This document shows positions 34,981 to 42,997 of a stretch of 64,000 nucleotides of DNA, piece after piece (the stretch's first letter is position 1; each line of letters starts with the position of its first letter). A program made the translations under genes and the position numbers. The notes beneath the pieces were generated by a model. That model saw only the letters and a program-made list of their open reading frames with translations, was not told the DNA's origin and ran no database searches. Origin of the DNA: Verrucomicrobiota bacterium (GTDB taxonomy: Bacteria > Verrucomicrobiota > Verrucomicrobiia > Opitutales > UBA953); assembly GCA_030831965.1 (NCBI GenBank), contig JAURJZ010000060.1, positions 19,444 through 83,443 on the forward strand. The letters run 5' to 3'.

Positions 34981-35784
34981 TTAGGTTGCCTCCTCGGCCA
35001 CGGGGTTGCGGAGCACGCCCACCCCGGGAATCTCGACCTCCATCACGTCCCCGGGGACCAGCCAGCGGGGCGGCGTCCGCGCCATCCCCACCCCCGCCGG
35101 GCTGCCCGTCAGCACGACCGAGCCCGCGGGCACCGTCGAGCTGCCCGAGAGGAAGGCGAGGATCTCGCCCACGCCGAACTGCATCTCGGAGGCGGAGGCC
35201 GACTGCATCGTCACGCCGTTGAGCCGGAGGCGAATCTCGAGCCGCGAGGGGTCCGGCACCTCGTCGGCGGTGAGCAGGCAGGGCCCGAGCGGGCAGAAGG
35301 TGTCGAACGACTTGCCGCGCGACCACTGCGTGCCGCCCCACTCCTTCTGCCAGTCGCGGGCCGACACGTCGTTCGAGCAGGTGTAGCCCAGCACCTTGCG
35401 CAGGGCCTCGGCCGGGGTCGCGTTGCGGATGTCCTCCCCGACGACCACGGCGATCTCCGCCTCGAAGTCGACCTTGTCGCTGCGCAGGTGCCGCGGCAGG
35501 CGCACCGTGTCCCCGGTCGCCGCGACCGAGGCCGGGCTCTTGTGGAAGATGGTCGGCCATGGGCGCTGCTCATGCCCGAATTCCCTCGCGTGCGACGCGT
35601 AGTTCACCCCCACGCAGAAGAGCACCCGGGGATCGACCGGGGCGAGGATCCTGCCCCCGGCGAATCGCCGGCCGGCCGGGATGAAGCGCAGCCCCTCGCG
35701 CCGGACCTCCTCCCAGCCGCCCTCGGCCTCGCGGGCGTGGACCGGCTGGGCATTGGGTCTTTCCAACAGGCGGAACACTCGCAT
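34981..35784 (-). CDS. Fumarylacetoacetate hydrolase family protein
   Basis: 267 residues, matching short FAH-domain enzymes. The fold's core is seen in FCVGVNYASHAREFG, IFHKSPASVAATGD, the metal-binding VDFEAEIAVVVG, GYTCSNDVSARDWQ, GKSFDTFCPLGP and VVLTGSPAGVGMAR. The three acidic metal ligands in the EAE/D positions are present. Family members hydrolyse or decarboxylate C-C bonds in aromatic breakdown products (acylpyruvases, oxaloacetate decarboxylases, ureidoglycolate lyases); no neighbour specifies the substrate. It is divergent from the Gfo/Idh gene and upstream of ffh by 43 bases. Confidence 0.88.
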   Translation of the reverse strand: MRVFRLLERPNAQPVHAREAEGGWEEVRREGLRFIPAGRRFAGGRILAPVDPRVLFCVGVNYASHAREFGHEQRPWPTIFHKSPASVAATGDTVRLPRHLRSDKVDFEAEIAVVVGEDIRNATPAEALRKVLGYTCSNDVSARDWQKEWGGTQWSRGKSFDTFCPLGPCLLTADEVPDPSRLEIRLRLNGVTMQSASASEMQFGVGEILAFLSGSSTVPAGSVVLTGSPAGVGMARTPPRWLVPGDVMEVEIPGVGVLRNPVAEEAT

Positions 35785-35790
35785 ACGCTG

Positions 35791-35818
35791 AGGGTCACCA
35801 ACTTGCCATGCCCCGCAA
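35791..35818 (-). promoter_or_regulatory. Leaderless-type promoter of the FAH gene
   Basis: On the minus strand, TTGCGG (35813-35818), a 16-base spacer and GACCCT (35791-35796), then 6 bases to the ATG ending at 35784. It reaches into the first codons of the divergent Gfo/Idh gene. Confidence 0.4.
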
Positions 35819-37115
35819 GCCCAACCCCTCCCTTTCCCGCCGGTCGTTCCTGGGCAAGGCGGCCCTCCTCGGCGCCGGCCTGACCATCGTCCCGCGGCAC
35901 GTCCTCGGGCGCGGCTACATCCCCCCCAGCGAGACCCTCAACCACGTCCTGGTCGGCTGCGGCGGCATCTCCGGCGAGCACCTCGCGCAGACCCGGGGCT
36001 CGGAGCACCGGTGGCTCGCCTGCGCCGACCCCGACGACAACCACGCCGCCAACCGCGCCGGCCAGATCGAGAAGGCCCAGGGACGGCGCCCCAGGACCGT
36101 CCGCGACTTCCGCGAGGTCATCGGCCTGGCCGACGCCGACATCGTCCACGTCTGCACCCCTCCCCACTGGCACGGCTTCATCGCCGCCGCCGCCGCCCGA
36201 CTCGGCAAGGCCGTCTGGTGCGAGAAACCCCTGACCCGCACCATCGGCGAGGGTCTCGCCCTGGTCGACGTCGTCGAGAGGGCCGGCGTGCCCTTCCGGG
36301 TCAACACCTGGTTCCGCCTCAACTCCACCGGCTACTACGGCGTCGGGCCCGCCCGCGAGATTCGCCGCATTGTCGCCAGCGGCGTCCTCGGCGGCCCCCT
36401 CACCATGCGCGTCGCCTCCGGCGCCGGCGGCATCCAATGGAAGGCCAACCTTTGGGTCGGGAAGACCAACCTCGAGCCCCAGCCCGTGCCCAAGCACCTC
36501 GATTGGGACCTCTATTGCGGGCCCTCGCCCCTCATCCCCTACCACCCCCATCGCGCCCACGGGTCCTTCCGGGGCTACTGGAACTTCGACCAAGGCGGGC
36601 TGGGCGACATGGGCCAGCACTTCCTCGACCCCGCCCAGTACTTCCTCGGCAAAGACGGCGAGTATCCCGTCTCCGCCGAGGCCGACGCGCCCTCGCAGGA
36701 CGCGCTCGCCTGCGGCGCCTGGAAGACCGTCACCCTGATGTACCGCGACGGCACCAAGCTCATCCTCGAGTCCGAGCTTTGCCCCGGCCACGGCACCCGC
36801 CCCTTCATCGAGGGCCCCAACGGCAAGCTCTGGCCCAACCTTCGCACCGACCCCGTCCACCTCGCCGCCAAGGCCCGGGAGTTCCCCCTGCCCGAGCGCC
36901 AGGAGGACGACTTCCATCGCGCCGTCCGCGAGCGACGTCCCTTCGGCTACGGCGCGCGCGAGGCCCATCACAGCTGCACCGTGGTCAATCTCGCCGCCCT
37001 GTCCGTGCGGCTCGGCCGCAAGGTCACGCTCGCCGAGGACGCCCGCGCCATCGTGGGCGACGCCCAGGCCCAGCGCCTCCACTCGCCGGAGTTCCGCGCC
37101 CCCTGGCGCATCTGA
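35808..37115 (+). CDS. Gfo/Idh/MocA family oxidoreductase with twin-arginine leader
   Basis: 435 residues. The N-terminus bears a twin-arginine-type leader (SRRSFLGKAALLGAG near residues 10-24), so export to the periplasm is likely, as for many Planctomycetes/Verrucomicrobia homologues. The NAD(P)-binding Rossmann domain follows (VLVGCGGISGEH near 46-57; VHVCTPPHWHGF; the active-site EKPLTRT stretch), then the C-terminal alpha/beta domain (WNFDQGGLGDMGQHFLDPAQ). Substrate is probably a sugar or polyol derivative; not specified by neighbours. The stop shares one base with the start of the DUF2238 gene (TGATG). Confidence 0.9.
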   Translation: MPRKPNPSLSRRSFLGKAALLGAGLTIVPRHVLGRGYIPPSETLNHVLVGCGGISGEHLAQTRGSEHRWLACADPDDNHAANRAGQIEKAQGRRPRTVRDFREVIGLADADIVHVCTPPHWHGFIAAAAARLGKAVWCEKPLTRTIGEGLALVDVVERAGVPFRVNTWFRLNSTGYYGVGPAREIRRIVASGVLGGPLTMRVASGAGGIQWKANLWVGKTNLEPQPVPKHLDWDLYCGPSPLIPYHPHRAHGSFRGYWNFDQGGLGDMGQHFLDPAQYFLGKDGEYPVSAEADAPSQDALACGAWKTVTLMYRDGTKLILESELCPGHGTRPFIEGPNGKLWPNLRTDPVHLAAKAREFPLPERQEDDFHRAVRERRPFGYGAREAHHSCTVVNLAALSVRLGRKVTLAEDARAIVGDAQAQRLHSPEFRAPWRI

Positions 37116-37729
37116 TGACGGCGCGCCGCGAGTTCACCCTCCTCGCCGCGGGCGCCGTCGCCCTGGCCGTCCTCGCCGCGCTCGGCTGCAAGGACCTGCC
37201 CACCTGGGCGCTGGAGTCCTCGCCTGTCTTCCTCGGCGCCGCCCTCGCGCCCTTCCTGCCCGCGCCCTCGCGCCTGGTCGGCCGCCTGCTCTTCGCCCAC
37301 GCCCTCATCCTCATCGTGGGCTCCCATTGGACCTACGCCGAGGTGCCCCTGGGCGACTGGGTCCGCGACCGGCTCGGCCTGCTCCGCAACCCCTACGACC
37401 GCCTCGGCCATCTCTTCCAAGGCCTCGTCCCCGCGCTCCTTTTCCGGGAGGTCCTCCTGCGCGGCTCCCTCGTCGCCAACGCGCGCTTCGCCGGGTGGCT
37501 TGCGGCGGCTTGCGCCCTCGCCTTCAGCGCGGTCTATGAGCTCATCGAGTGGGGTGTCGCCGTCGCCATCGGCCAATCCGCCAACGCCTTCCTCGGGACC
37601 CAGGGCGACCCGTGGGACACCCAGGCCGACATGGGGTGCGCCCTTCTTGCCGCCGTGGCCGCCGTGACCCTTCTCGCCCGCTCGCACGACCGCTCGCTCG
37701 CCGCCCTTGCCCCATCCCCAACCGCCTGA
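37115..37729 (+). CDS. DUF2238 (YjdF-like) membrane protein
   Basis: 204 residues, five to six hydrophobic segments. The family motifs are visible: GSHWTYAEVPLGDW, NPYDRLGHLFQGLVPALL, AFSAVYELIEWGVAV and the polar GTQGDPWDTQADMGCALL. These conserved His/Glu/Asp residues within helices suggest a metal or substrate site in the membrane, but no function is known. It starts on the stop codon of the Gfo/Idh gene (1-base overlap), so the two are translationally coupled. Confidence 0.88.
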   Translation: MTARREFTLLAAGAVALAVLAALGCKDLPTWALESSPVFLGAALAPFLPAPSRLVGRLLFAHALILIVGSHWTYAEVPLGDWVRDRLGLLRNPYDRLGHLFQGLVPALLFREVLLRGSLVANARFAGWLAAACALAFSAVYELIEWGVAVAIGQSANAFLGTQGDPWDTQADMGCALLAAVAAVTLLARSHDRSLAALAPSPTA

Positions 37730-37740
37730 CCCCGCCTCCC

Positions 37741-38631
37741 ATGCGACTGATCCTCCTCGTCCTCGCGCTCCTGGTGCCGCTTGCCTCGCAGGCCCAGGCG
37801 TCGCCGCCCTCGCGCGAGAGCCTCGCCGCCCTCCTCGAGGCCTTCGACAAGGCCGAGGGTCGCCGCGCCAGGGAGCTCGAGGCCATCCATCTCGCCACCC
37901 TCGCGCTCGGAGCAGCCGAGCGCGCCCCGGGCGCCCTCGCCGCCTGGTGGTTCCCCGAGCTTCGCCGCCGCGCCGAGGCCGCCCAGCATCCCGAGGTGAG
38001 GTTCACCCTCGAGGCCCAGCTCAGGCTCGATCCCTCGGCGGCGACCGTGTCGCCGCTCGCCCCCGAGCCCGTCAAGGCCGTCCCCTACGCCCCCGGCCAG
38101 GGCGACCTGGCCGCGGTGGTCGACTCCCTTCGCTCCATTGAGCTTGGTCAGAAGCCCGCCCTCGCCCCCGCCCAGGTGATCGCCCTCGCCAAGGGTCCCG
38201 ACGGCGAGCTTGCCACCCGCGCGCTCTACCTCCTGCGCCGGATGAACCCCGAGCTCGCCGCTCCCCTCCTCTGGGAGAAGCTGGCCGACGCCAAGCGCCG
38301 CTCGGATGTCCTGGCCATCGAGGAGGAGCTTCTCCGCCTTCCGATCGCCGCCCTCCCCAGGGGCTTTGTCGCCAAGGCTCCCGAGGGATGGTCCCGCGGC
38401 GCGCGCGCGGCCTGGCTTCGCGTCGCCGCCTCCCGGCCTTCCCTCAAGGTCGACAAGGAAACGGTCTTCGGCCTGCTCAAGGGGCCGGCCGACGAGCTAA
38501 CCGAGGCCGCCTGGGACGCCGTTCCGCGCGTTTTCTCCGCCGCCGACCGCGCGCGTCTCGCCCCGGCCAGCGAGGGCCTCTCCGAGCGCCTGGCGCCGCG
38601 CGCCAAGCAGGCGCTCGAGGCGCTGCGCTGA
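37741..38631 (+). CDS. Secreted protein of unknown function, helical repeat-like
   Basis: 296 residues with a clear signal peptide (MRLILLVLALLVPLASQAQA). I do not recognise the family. The body is Ala/Leu/Glu-rich and strongly helical, with recurring amphipathic units (LATRALYLLRRMNPELAAPLL, AWDAVPRVF) that would suit a HEAT/TPR-like solenoid; there are no catalytic motifs or cysteines. It begins 11 bases after the DUF2238 gene and ends 42 bases before aroK, so it may be the last gene of the Gfo/Idh unit. Coding bias is like its neighbours. Confidence 0.75.
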   Translation: MRLILLVLALLVPLASQAQASPPSRESLAALLEAFDKAEGRRARELEAIHLATLALGAAERAPGALAAWWFPELRRRAEAAQHPEVRFTLEAQLRLDPSAATVSPLAPEPVKAVPYAPGQGDLAAVVDSLRSIELGQKPALAPAQVIALAKGPDGELATRALYLLRRMNPELAAPLLWEKLADAKRRSDVLAIEEELLRLPIAALPRGFVAKAPEGWSRGARAAWLRVAASRPSLKVDKETVFGLLKGPADELTEAAWDAVPRVFSAADRARLAPASEGLSERLAPRAKQALEALR

Positions 38632-38639
38632 CGGACGGC

Positions 38640-38668
38640 TTGCGCCCGGGCCAGGCCGGGCCTTGGAT
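38640..38668 (+). promoter_or_regulatory. Leaderless-type promoter of aroK
   Basis: TTGCGC (38640-38645), a 17-base spacer and TTGGAT (38663-38668), then 5 bases to ATG 38674. There is no Shine-Dalgarno sequence. Confidence 0.45.
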
Positions 38669-38673
38669 GCCGA

Positions 38674-39222
38674 ATGGCCGAGTCCTCCCAGCCCAACCTG
38701 CTCCTCGTGGGCTTCATGGGCACGGGCAAGTCGACCCTCGGGCGCCTGCTCGCCCGCCGCTGGGGCCGCCCCTTTGTCGACACCGACGAGGTGGTTGAGC
38801 GTCTCGCCGGCAAGACCATCCCGGAGATCTTCGCCCAGGACGGCGAGCCCGCCTTCCGCGCCCTCGAGCGCCAGGTCGTCGAGTCCCACCTTCCGTCCTC
38901 CGGCGCCGTCATCGCCTGCGGCGGCGGCCTCGTCGTCCCCGAGGGCATGGGCGCGCTCGTCGCCGCCAAGGGCGTGGTCGTGACCCTCTTCGCCTCCGCC
39001 GAGTCGATCCTCCGCCGAACCGAGAAGCGCGGCCACCGGCCCCTCCTCGAGGGTCCCGACCCCGAGACCCGCATCCGCGAGCTCCTCGCCTCGCGCGAGA
39101 AGGCCTACCTCGCCTGCGGCATTGCCGTGTTCACCGACGGGCGGACCCTCCAGCAGATGGTCGACGCGGTCGAGCGCATCTACCGCCGCGAAGCTCCCTC
39201 CTTCAGGCCCGCCCAGGGCTGA
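38674..39222 (+). CDS. aroK: Shikimate kinase
   Basis: 182 residues. ATP-dependent phosphorylation of shikimate, fifth step of the shikimate pathway. The P-loop is GFMGTGKSTLGR (residues 13-24); the shikimate-binding Asp is in VDTDEVVE; ACGGGLVV provides the Gly-rich substrate loop; the lid region contains RRTEKRGHRPLLEG. Length is typical. The aroB gene often found next to it is absent. The 3' end overlaps the convergent aat gene by 20 bases. Confidence 0.95.
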   Translation: MAESSQPNLLLVGFMGTGKSTLGRLLARRWGRPFVDTDEVVERLAGKTIPEIFAQDGEPAFRALERQVVESHLPSSGAVIACGGGLVVPEGMGALVAAKGVVVTLFASAESILRRTEKRGHRPLLEGPDPETRIRELLASREKAYLACGIAVFTDGRTLQQMVDAVERIYRREAPSFRPAQG

Positions 39223-39880
39223 GCGGCCACAGGCCGGGCAGGGGCCTGGCGTCCCTCAGCGCCTCAACCGCGTCCAGGAAGTCGTCCCGGCGCGTCAGGA
39301 CCGCGCCGAGGGACATCAGGTGGGGGGTTGGCGCCTGGCAGTCGACCAACGGCACCCCGTGCTCCCGCAGCCGCGCCACCAGGCTGGCGAAGGCCACCTT
39401 GGACGCGTCCGTGACCAGGTGGAACATCGACTCGCCGCAGAAAAGCCGCCCGACCTGCATCCCGTAGAGCCCTCCCACCAGGATGCCTCCCCGCCTCACC
39501 TCCACGCTGTGGGCGTGGCCCCGACGGTGCAGCTCGCCGTAGGCTTGCTGGAATTCCGGCGTGATCCACGTTCCCGCCTGCCCGGGTCGCGCCGCCCTCG
39601 CGCAGGCCGCCACGACCGAGGGGAAGTCCTGGTCCACGCTCACCTCCCAGCCGGGCTTTCGCAGGGTCCGGGCCAATCCCCGCGGCGGCTGCCAATCCTT
39701 CGTCAGCAGCACGCAGCGAGGGTCGGGCGACCACCAGGTCGGTCCCTGCGGCCCCGTCTCCCAGGGGAAAACGCCGCTGCGGTAGGCCCGGATCAGGCGC
39801 TCGGGGGAGAGGTCGCCCCCCGTGCCGAGGGGCCGACGTCGGGGCCCCGCGCGGGGGTCGCCAAGGTCCCACGGCTCCAT
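39203..39880 (-). CDS. aat: Leucyl/phenylalanyl-tRNA-protein transferase
   Basis: 225 residues. Adds Leu or Phe to N-terminal Lys/Arg of proteins, marking them for ClpS/ClpAP degradation (bacterial N-end rule). Family motifs are AYRSGVFPW, WWSPDPRCVL, GTWITPEFQQAYGELHRRGHAHSVEV, GLYGMQVGRLFCGESMFH and DCQAPTPHLMSLGA. ATG 39880 fits both the protein family and a promoter 6 bases upstream; an ATG 14 codons further upstream is less likely. It is convergent with aroK. Confidence 0.93.
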   Translation of the reverse strand: MEPWDLGDPRAGPRRRPLGTGGDLSPERLIRAYRSGVFPWETGPQGPTWWSPDPRCVLLTKDWQPPRGLARTLRKPGWEVSVDQDFPSVVAACARAARPGQAGTWITPEFQQAYGELHRRGHAHSVEVRRGGILVGGLYGMQVGRLFCGESMFHLVTDASKVAFASLVARLREHGVPLVDCQAPTPHLMSLGAVLTRRDDFLDAVEALRDARPLPGLWPLSPGRA

Positions 39881-39886
39881 CCCCCC

Positions 39887-39914
39887 ATCCTGCGCGGAAG
39901 GGGGGATGGGGCAA
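39887..39914 (-). promoter_or_regulatory. Leaderless-type promoter of aat
   Basis: On the minus strand, TTGCCC (39909-39914), a 16-base spacer and CAGGAT (39887-39892), then GGGGGG and the ATG ending at 39880. The same -10 hexamer precedes ppk1. Confidence 0.4.
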
Positions 39915-39918
39915 GCGG

Positions 39919-40251
39919 TCACTTGGTGATGTTGTAGACCGAGGGGATCGAGACCCCGAGCTCGGTCGCGATCTCGCGCACGGACAGCCCCTTCTGGCGC
40001 ATGGTCGCGGCGCGGCGGCGCATGGTCTCGTCGATGACGGCGCGGCGGCGGGCCGGGCGGGTCATCAGGCGGAGGAGCCGGCGGGCGAGCTCCTGCTTCG
40101 AGAGACGGTCGATCTCCTTGGTCAGCTTGGAGCTCTGCCGCTTATGGGCTTCCTCCCACTTCTCGGAGGCAAGGTCGCGGGCCTGCGCGAGGGCGGCGCG
40201 GACATAGGCGTCCTTGGTGGGGTATTCGGAGGGGTCGAGTTCGATGCGCAT
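39919..40251 (-). CDS. Small helix-turn-helix protein, possible transcriptional regulator
   Basis: 110 residues. I do not recognise a named family. The N-terminal half (1-60) is charged and helical (EKWEEAHKRQSSKLTKEIDR), probably coiled coil; the C-terminus is a clear helix-turn-helix of resolvase/Hin type (MRQKGLSVREIATELGVS, then IPSVYNITK) at the very end of the chain. ATG 40251 (MRIELDPSEYPT) is preferred over one 15 codons upstream in the AT-rich leader. It sits alone behind an unusually AT-rich promoter region, which hints at separate control or foreign origin of the control region. DNA targets are unknown. Confidence 0.75.
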   Translation of the reverse strand: MRIELDPSEYPTKDAYVRAALAQARDLASEKWEEAHKRQSSKLTKEIDRLSKQELARRLLRLMTRPARRRAVIDETMRRRAATMRQKGLSVREIATELGVSIPSVYNITK

Positions 40252-40341
40252 GGCGGTGTTATGTGAAAAATGAGTTAAAAAATATCTACAACGCAAAAAT
40301 AATAGTTACTTAACCTCAGTACCCCCCAAAGGGCGGAAAGT
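40252..40341 (-). promoter_or_regulatory. AT-rich promoter region of the HTH gene
   Basis: Lines around 40261-40320 are about 25% G+C against 70% or more nearby. The region lies between the nadA stop and the HTH start. On the minus strand it holds GTTAAGTAAC (arms GTTA/TAAC), TATTATTT, TTGCGT and TTTTTTAAC. A -35/-10 pair could be fitted several ways, so I mark only the region. The inverted repeat could be an operator for self-control. Confidence 0.5.
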
Positions 40342-41322
40342 TCAGGTTTTGCTCCATTCGAGCATCCGTCGCAGCGGAATCTCGGCCTTTGCCCTGATTT
40401 CCTCGTCCAGCGCGATTTCCGGCCCCTCGTTCGCCAGGCAATCCCTGAGCTTCCGAAGGGTGTTCAGCTTCATGTAGCGGCACTCGTTGCAGGCGCACCG
40501 GTCCGTCGGGGCGGCCACGAAGGTCTTGCCGGGCACCTCCCGGCGCAGCCGGTGAATCATGCCCGACTCGGTCGTGACGATCAGCGTGTCGGCTTGTTGG
40601 CGCCTGGCCCAGGCCACCATCAGCTCGGTGCTGCAGACCTCGTCGGCGAGGGCGCGCACGGCCTCGGTGCACTCGGGGTGGGCCACCACGGGCGCTCCCG
40701 GATGGAGGGCCTTGGCGCGGAGCAGGGCGGTGGGGGTGAACTGGACGTGGGCGTAGCAGCTTCCTGGCCAGAGCCGGAGCTTGCGGCCGGTGCGTTCGGC
40801 GACCCATTGGCCGAGGTTCTGGTCGGGCACGAAGAGGATCTCCCGGTCGGCGGGGATGCGCCCGACGATCCGGCTGGCGTTGCCGCTGGTGCAGATGACG
40901 TCCGACAGCGCCTTCACCGCGGCCGAGCAGTTGATGTAGGCCACCACCGCCATGCCGGGGTTCTCCGCCTTGGCCTTGGCCAGGCGCTCGGCCGGGCAGC
41001 TGTCGGCGAGCGAGCAGCCCGCCTCGAGGTCGGGCAGGAGCACGCGCTTCGCCGGATTCACGATCTTGGCCGTCTCCGCCATGAAGTGCACGCCGCAGAA
41101 GACGATGGTCGAGGCCGAGACCTCGGCCGCCTTGTAGGCGAGGCCGAGCGAGTCGCCGACGAAGTCGGCCACCCCCTGGATGTCCTCGCACTGGTAGTTG
41201 TGCGCGAGGATCACGGCATCCTTGGCCTTCTTCAGGGCGAGCACCTCCCGCTGGAGGTCGGAGAGGGGCGTCGGGCCCGCGAGGGGCGGGAAGACCGTGG
41301 GGTTCGGGGGCGCGAGGGGCAT
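40342..41322 (-). CDS. nadA: Quinolinate synthase A (4Fe-4S enzyme of NAD synthesis)
   Basis: 326 residues. Condenses iminoaspartate with dihydroxyacetone phosphate to quinolinate. Family motifs: ILAHNYQCEDIQ, FVGDSLGLAYKA, CGVHFMAETAKI, LPDLEAGCSLADSC, CTSGNA, HPEC, TTESGMIHRL and DRCACNECRYMKLNTL. Candidate cluster cysteines are in AGCSLADSC (103/109), HPEC (218) and CACNEC (276-281). ATG 41322 lies 5 bases after the stop of the Fur-family gene, so the two are co-transcribed; this is an uncommon partner and could tie NAD synthesis to metal or oxidative status. nadB and nadC are not in the window. Confidence 0.94.
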   Translation of the reverse strand: MPLAPPNPTVFPPLAGPTPLSDLQREVLALKKAKDAVILAHNYQCEDIQGVADFVGDSLGLAYKAAEVSASTIVFCGVHFMAETAKIVNPAKRVLLPDLEAGCSLADSCPAERLAKAKAENPGMAVVAYINCSAAVKALSDVICTSGNASRIVGRIPADREILFVPDQNLGQWVAERTGRKLRLWPGSCYAHVQFTPTALLRAKALHPGAPVVAHPECTEAVRALADEVCSTELMVAWARRQQADTLIVTTESGMIHRLRREVPGKTFVAAPTDRCACNECRYMKLNTLRKLRDCLANEGPEIALDEEIRAKAEIPLRRMLEWSKT

Positions 41323-41327
41323 GGGGT

Positions 41328-41804
41328 TCAGGCGCGCGCCTCCCTTTTCTGGCAGTCCGCGCAGATGGCGTTGACCTGCAGGCGCTGCGAGACCGGACGC
41401 ATTCCGTGCTTGGCCGCCACCGCCTTGCCGTACCATTCCATGAAGGGCGCCTCCACCGGGATGATTGTCTCGCAGCGCTCGCAGATCAGCTGCGCGCGGA
41501 AGCTGGCGCCGCCGCTCTCGGTCAGGTAGTAGGTGTGGTCGCGGCCGACGTCGACCTCGCGCACGGCCCCGCATCCCACGAGCAGGGGCAGGGTCCGGTA
41601 GACGGTCGCCCGTGACACCGTGTCGTCGATCTGGCGCGCCTTGCGGAGGAGCTCGTCCGCCGTGTAGTGCCCGGCCAGCCCGCGCGCCGCCTCGTAGACC
41701 GCCATGCGCTGCCGGGTTCCCCTGAGGCCCTGCTGGGCGATGTAGGCGCGGAATGCCTCCGCCCGGTCGGGCTCCCTCGCGACGGCTGACGGCTTGCCTT
41801 TCAT
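41328..41804 (-). CDS. Fur-family metal-dependent transcriptional regulator
   Basis: 158 residues. The winged helix is recognisable (GTRQRMAVYEAARGL, HYTADELLRKAR, the DNA-recognition segment VSRATVYRTLPLLVGCG), followed by the dimerisation/metal domain with two CxxC pairs (CERC near 108, CADC near 148) typical of a structural zinc site and a DHTYYL strand. It could be Fur, Zur or PerR; sequence alone does not decide. It heads an operon with nadA and is divergent from the DAHP synthase gene. Confidence 0.9.
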   Translation of the reverse strand: MKGKPSAVAREPDRAEAFRAYIAQQGLRGTRQRMAVYEAARGLAGHYTADELLRKARQIDDTVSRATVYRTLPLLVGCGAVREVDVGRDHTYYLTESGGASFRAQLICERCETIIPVEAPFMEWYGKAVAAKHGMRPVSQRLQVNAICADCQKREARA

Positions 41805-41809
41805 GTCAG

Positions 41810-41845
41810 TTGAGACACAATCGAGACAGGCTGGGATGCCGTCAA
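41810..41845 (-). promoter_or_regulatory. Promoter and possible operator of the Fur-family gene
   Basis: On the minus strand, TTGACG (41840-41845), 17 bases and GATTGT (41817-41822). On the plus strand the -10 lies between two direct repeats, TTGAGACA (41810-41817) and TCGAGACA (41821-41828), 11 bases (one helical turn) apart. It could be the regulator's own site. It does not resemble a classical Fur box. Confidence 0.35.
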
Positions 41846-41872
41846 CACCTACCCGCGCGCCGGGTTCCTGCG

Positions 41873-41901
41873 TTGACTCGCCCCCCCTCGCCGCCTTGCC
41901 T
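41873..41901 (+). promoter_or_regulatory. Candidate promoter of the DAHP synthase gene
   Basis: TTGACT (41873-41878), a 17-base spacer and TTGCCT (41896-41901), then 15 bases to ATG 41917. The predicted leader is under 10 bases. The -10 is weak. Confidence 0.35.
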
Positions 41902-41916
41902 CAACCCTTTTCCCCG

Positions 41917-42990
41917 ATGTTCCAAAACACGGACGACCTTCGGATCCGGAGCCGGCAGCCGCTGGCTCCCCCCAGGGTCGTGCTCGCGGAGGTCCCCGCG
42001 ACCGAGCGCGCCAGCGAGGTCGTCGCCGCCTCCCGGCGCGAGATTTCCAGGGTCTTGCAGGGGCAGGACGACCGCCTCCTCGTGGTGGTCGGCCCTTGCT
42101 CCATCCACGACCCCGAGGCCGCCTCGGAGTACGCCGACAAGCTCCTGGCCGAGGCCCGCCGCCACGCCGCCGACCTCCTCGTCGTCATGCGGGTCTACTT
42201 CGAGAAGCCCCGCACGACCGTCGGCTGGAAGGGCCTGATCAACGACCCCGCCCTCGACGGCTCCTTCGCCATCAACGACGGCGTCCGCCTCGCCCGCCGG
42301 GTGCTCCTCGGCATCGCCGACCGCGGGCTGCCCACCGCGACGGAGTTCCTCGACCCCATCACGCCCCAGTACCTCGCCGACCTCGTCTCCTACGGCGCCA
42401 TCGGCGCCCGCACCACCGAGAGCCAGATCCACCGCGAGCTCGCCTCCGGGCTCTCCATGCCGGTCGGCTTCAAGAACGGCACCGACGGCTCGGTCCAGGT
42501 CGCGGTCGACGCCTGCCTCTCGGCGCGCTCCTCGCATTGGTTCCCCTCCGTCACCAAGGACGGCGAGGTCGCCGTCTTCCAGACCGCCGGCAATCCCGAC
42601 GCCCATGTCATCCTCCGCGGCGGCTCGCGCACCGGCCCCAACTACGGTCCGGAGCACGTCGCCGACGCCGTCGCCCGCCTCGCCAAGGCCGGCCTGCCCC
42701 CGCGCCTCGTGCTCGACTGCTCCCACGGCAACAGCTCCAAGGACCACCGCCGCCAGCCGGCCGTGGCCGCCGAGATCGCCGCCCAGGTCGCCGCCGGATC
42801 GACCGCCGTCGCCGGCCTCATGATCGAGAGCCACCTCGCCGAGGGTCGCCAGGATTGGCAGGGCAGGGCGGCCTCGCGCCGCGGCGTCAGCATCACCGAC
42901 GCCTGCATCAGCTTCGAGCAGACCGTCCCCGTCCTCGACGGGCTCGCCGCCGCCGCGCGCGCCCGCCGCGCCGCGCCCGTCGCCCGCTGA
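41917..42990 (+). CDS. 3-deoxy-7-phosphoheptulonate (DAHP) synthase, class I
   Basis: 357 residues, first enzyme of the shikimate pathway (phosphoenolpyruvate plus erythrose 4-phosphate). The AroF/G/H-type sequence shows VVVGPCSIHD, MRVYFEKPRTTVGWKGLINDP, TEFLDPITPQYLADL, GARTTESQIHRELASGLS, GFKNGTDG, HVILRGGSRTGPNY, LDCSHGNSSK and GLMIESHLAEG. The metal-binding Cys, His, Glu and Asp positions of the family are in these motifs. ATG 41917 gives the normal N-terminus (MFQNTDDLRI). It is followed 7 bases later by an Lrp-type regulator, which may respond to an amino acid end product. Confidence 0.93.
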   Translation: MFQNTDDLRIRSRQPLAPPRVVLAEVPATERASEVVAASRREISRVLQGQDDRLLVVVGPCSIHDPEAASEYADKLLAEARRHAADLLVVMRVYFEKPRTTVGWKGLINDPALDGSFAINDGVRLARRVLLGIADRGLPTATEFLDPITPQYLADLVSYGAIGARTTESQIHRELASGLSMPVGFKNGTDGSVQVAVDACLSARSSHWFPSVTKDGEVAVFQTAGNPDAHVILRGGSRTGPNYGPEHVADAVARLAKAGLPPRLVLDCSHGNSSKDHRRQPAVAAEIAAQVAAGSTAVAGLMIESHLAEGRQDWQGRAASRRGVSITDACISFEQTVPVLDGLAAAARARRAAPVAR

Positions 42991-42997
42991 CCTTCCC

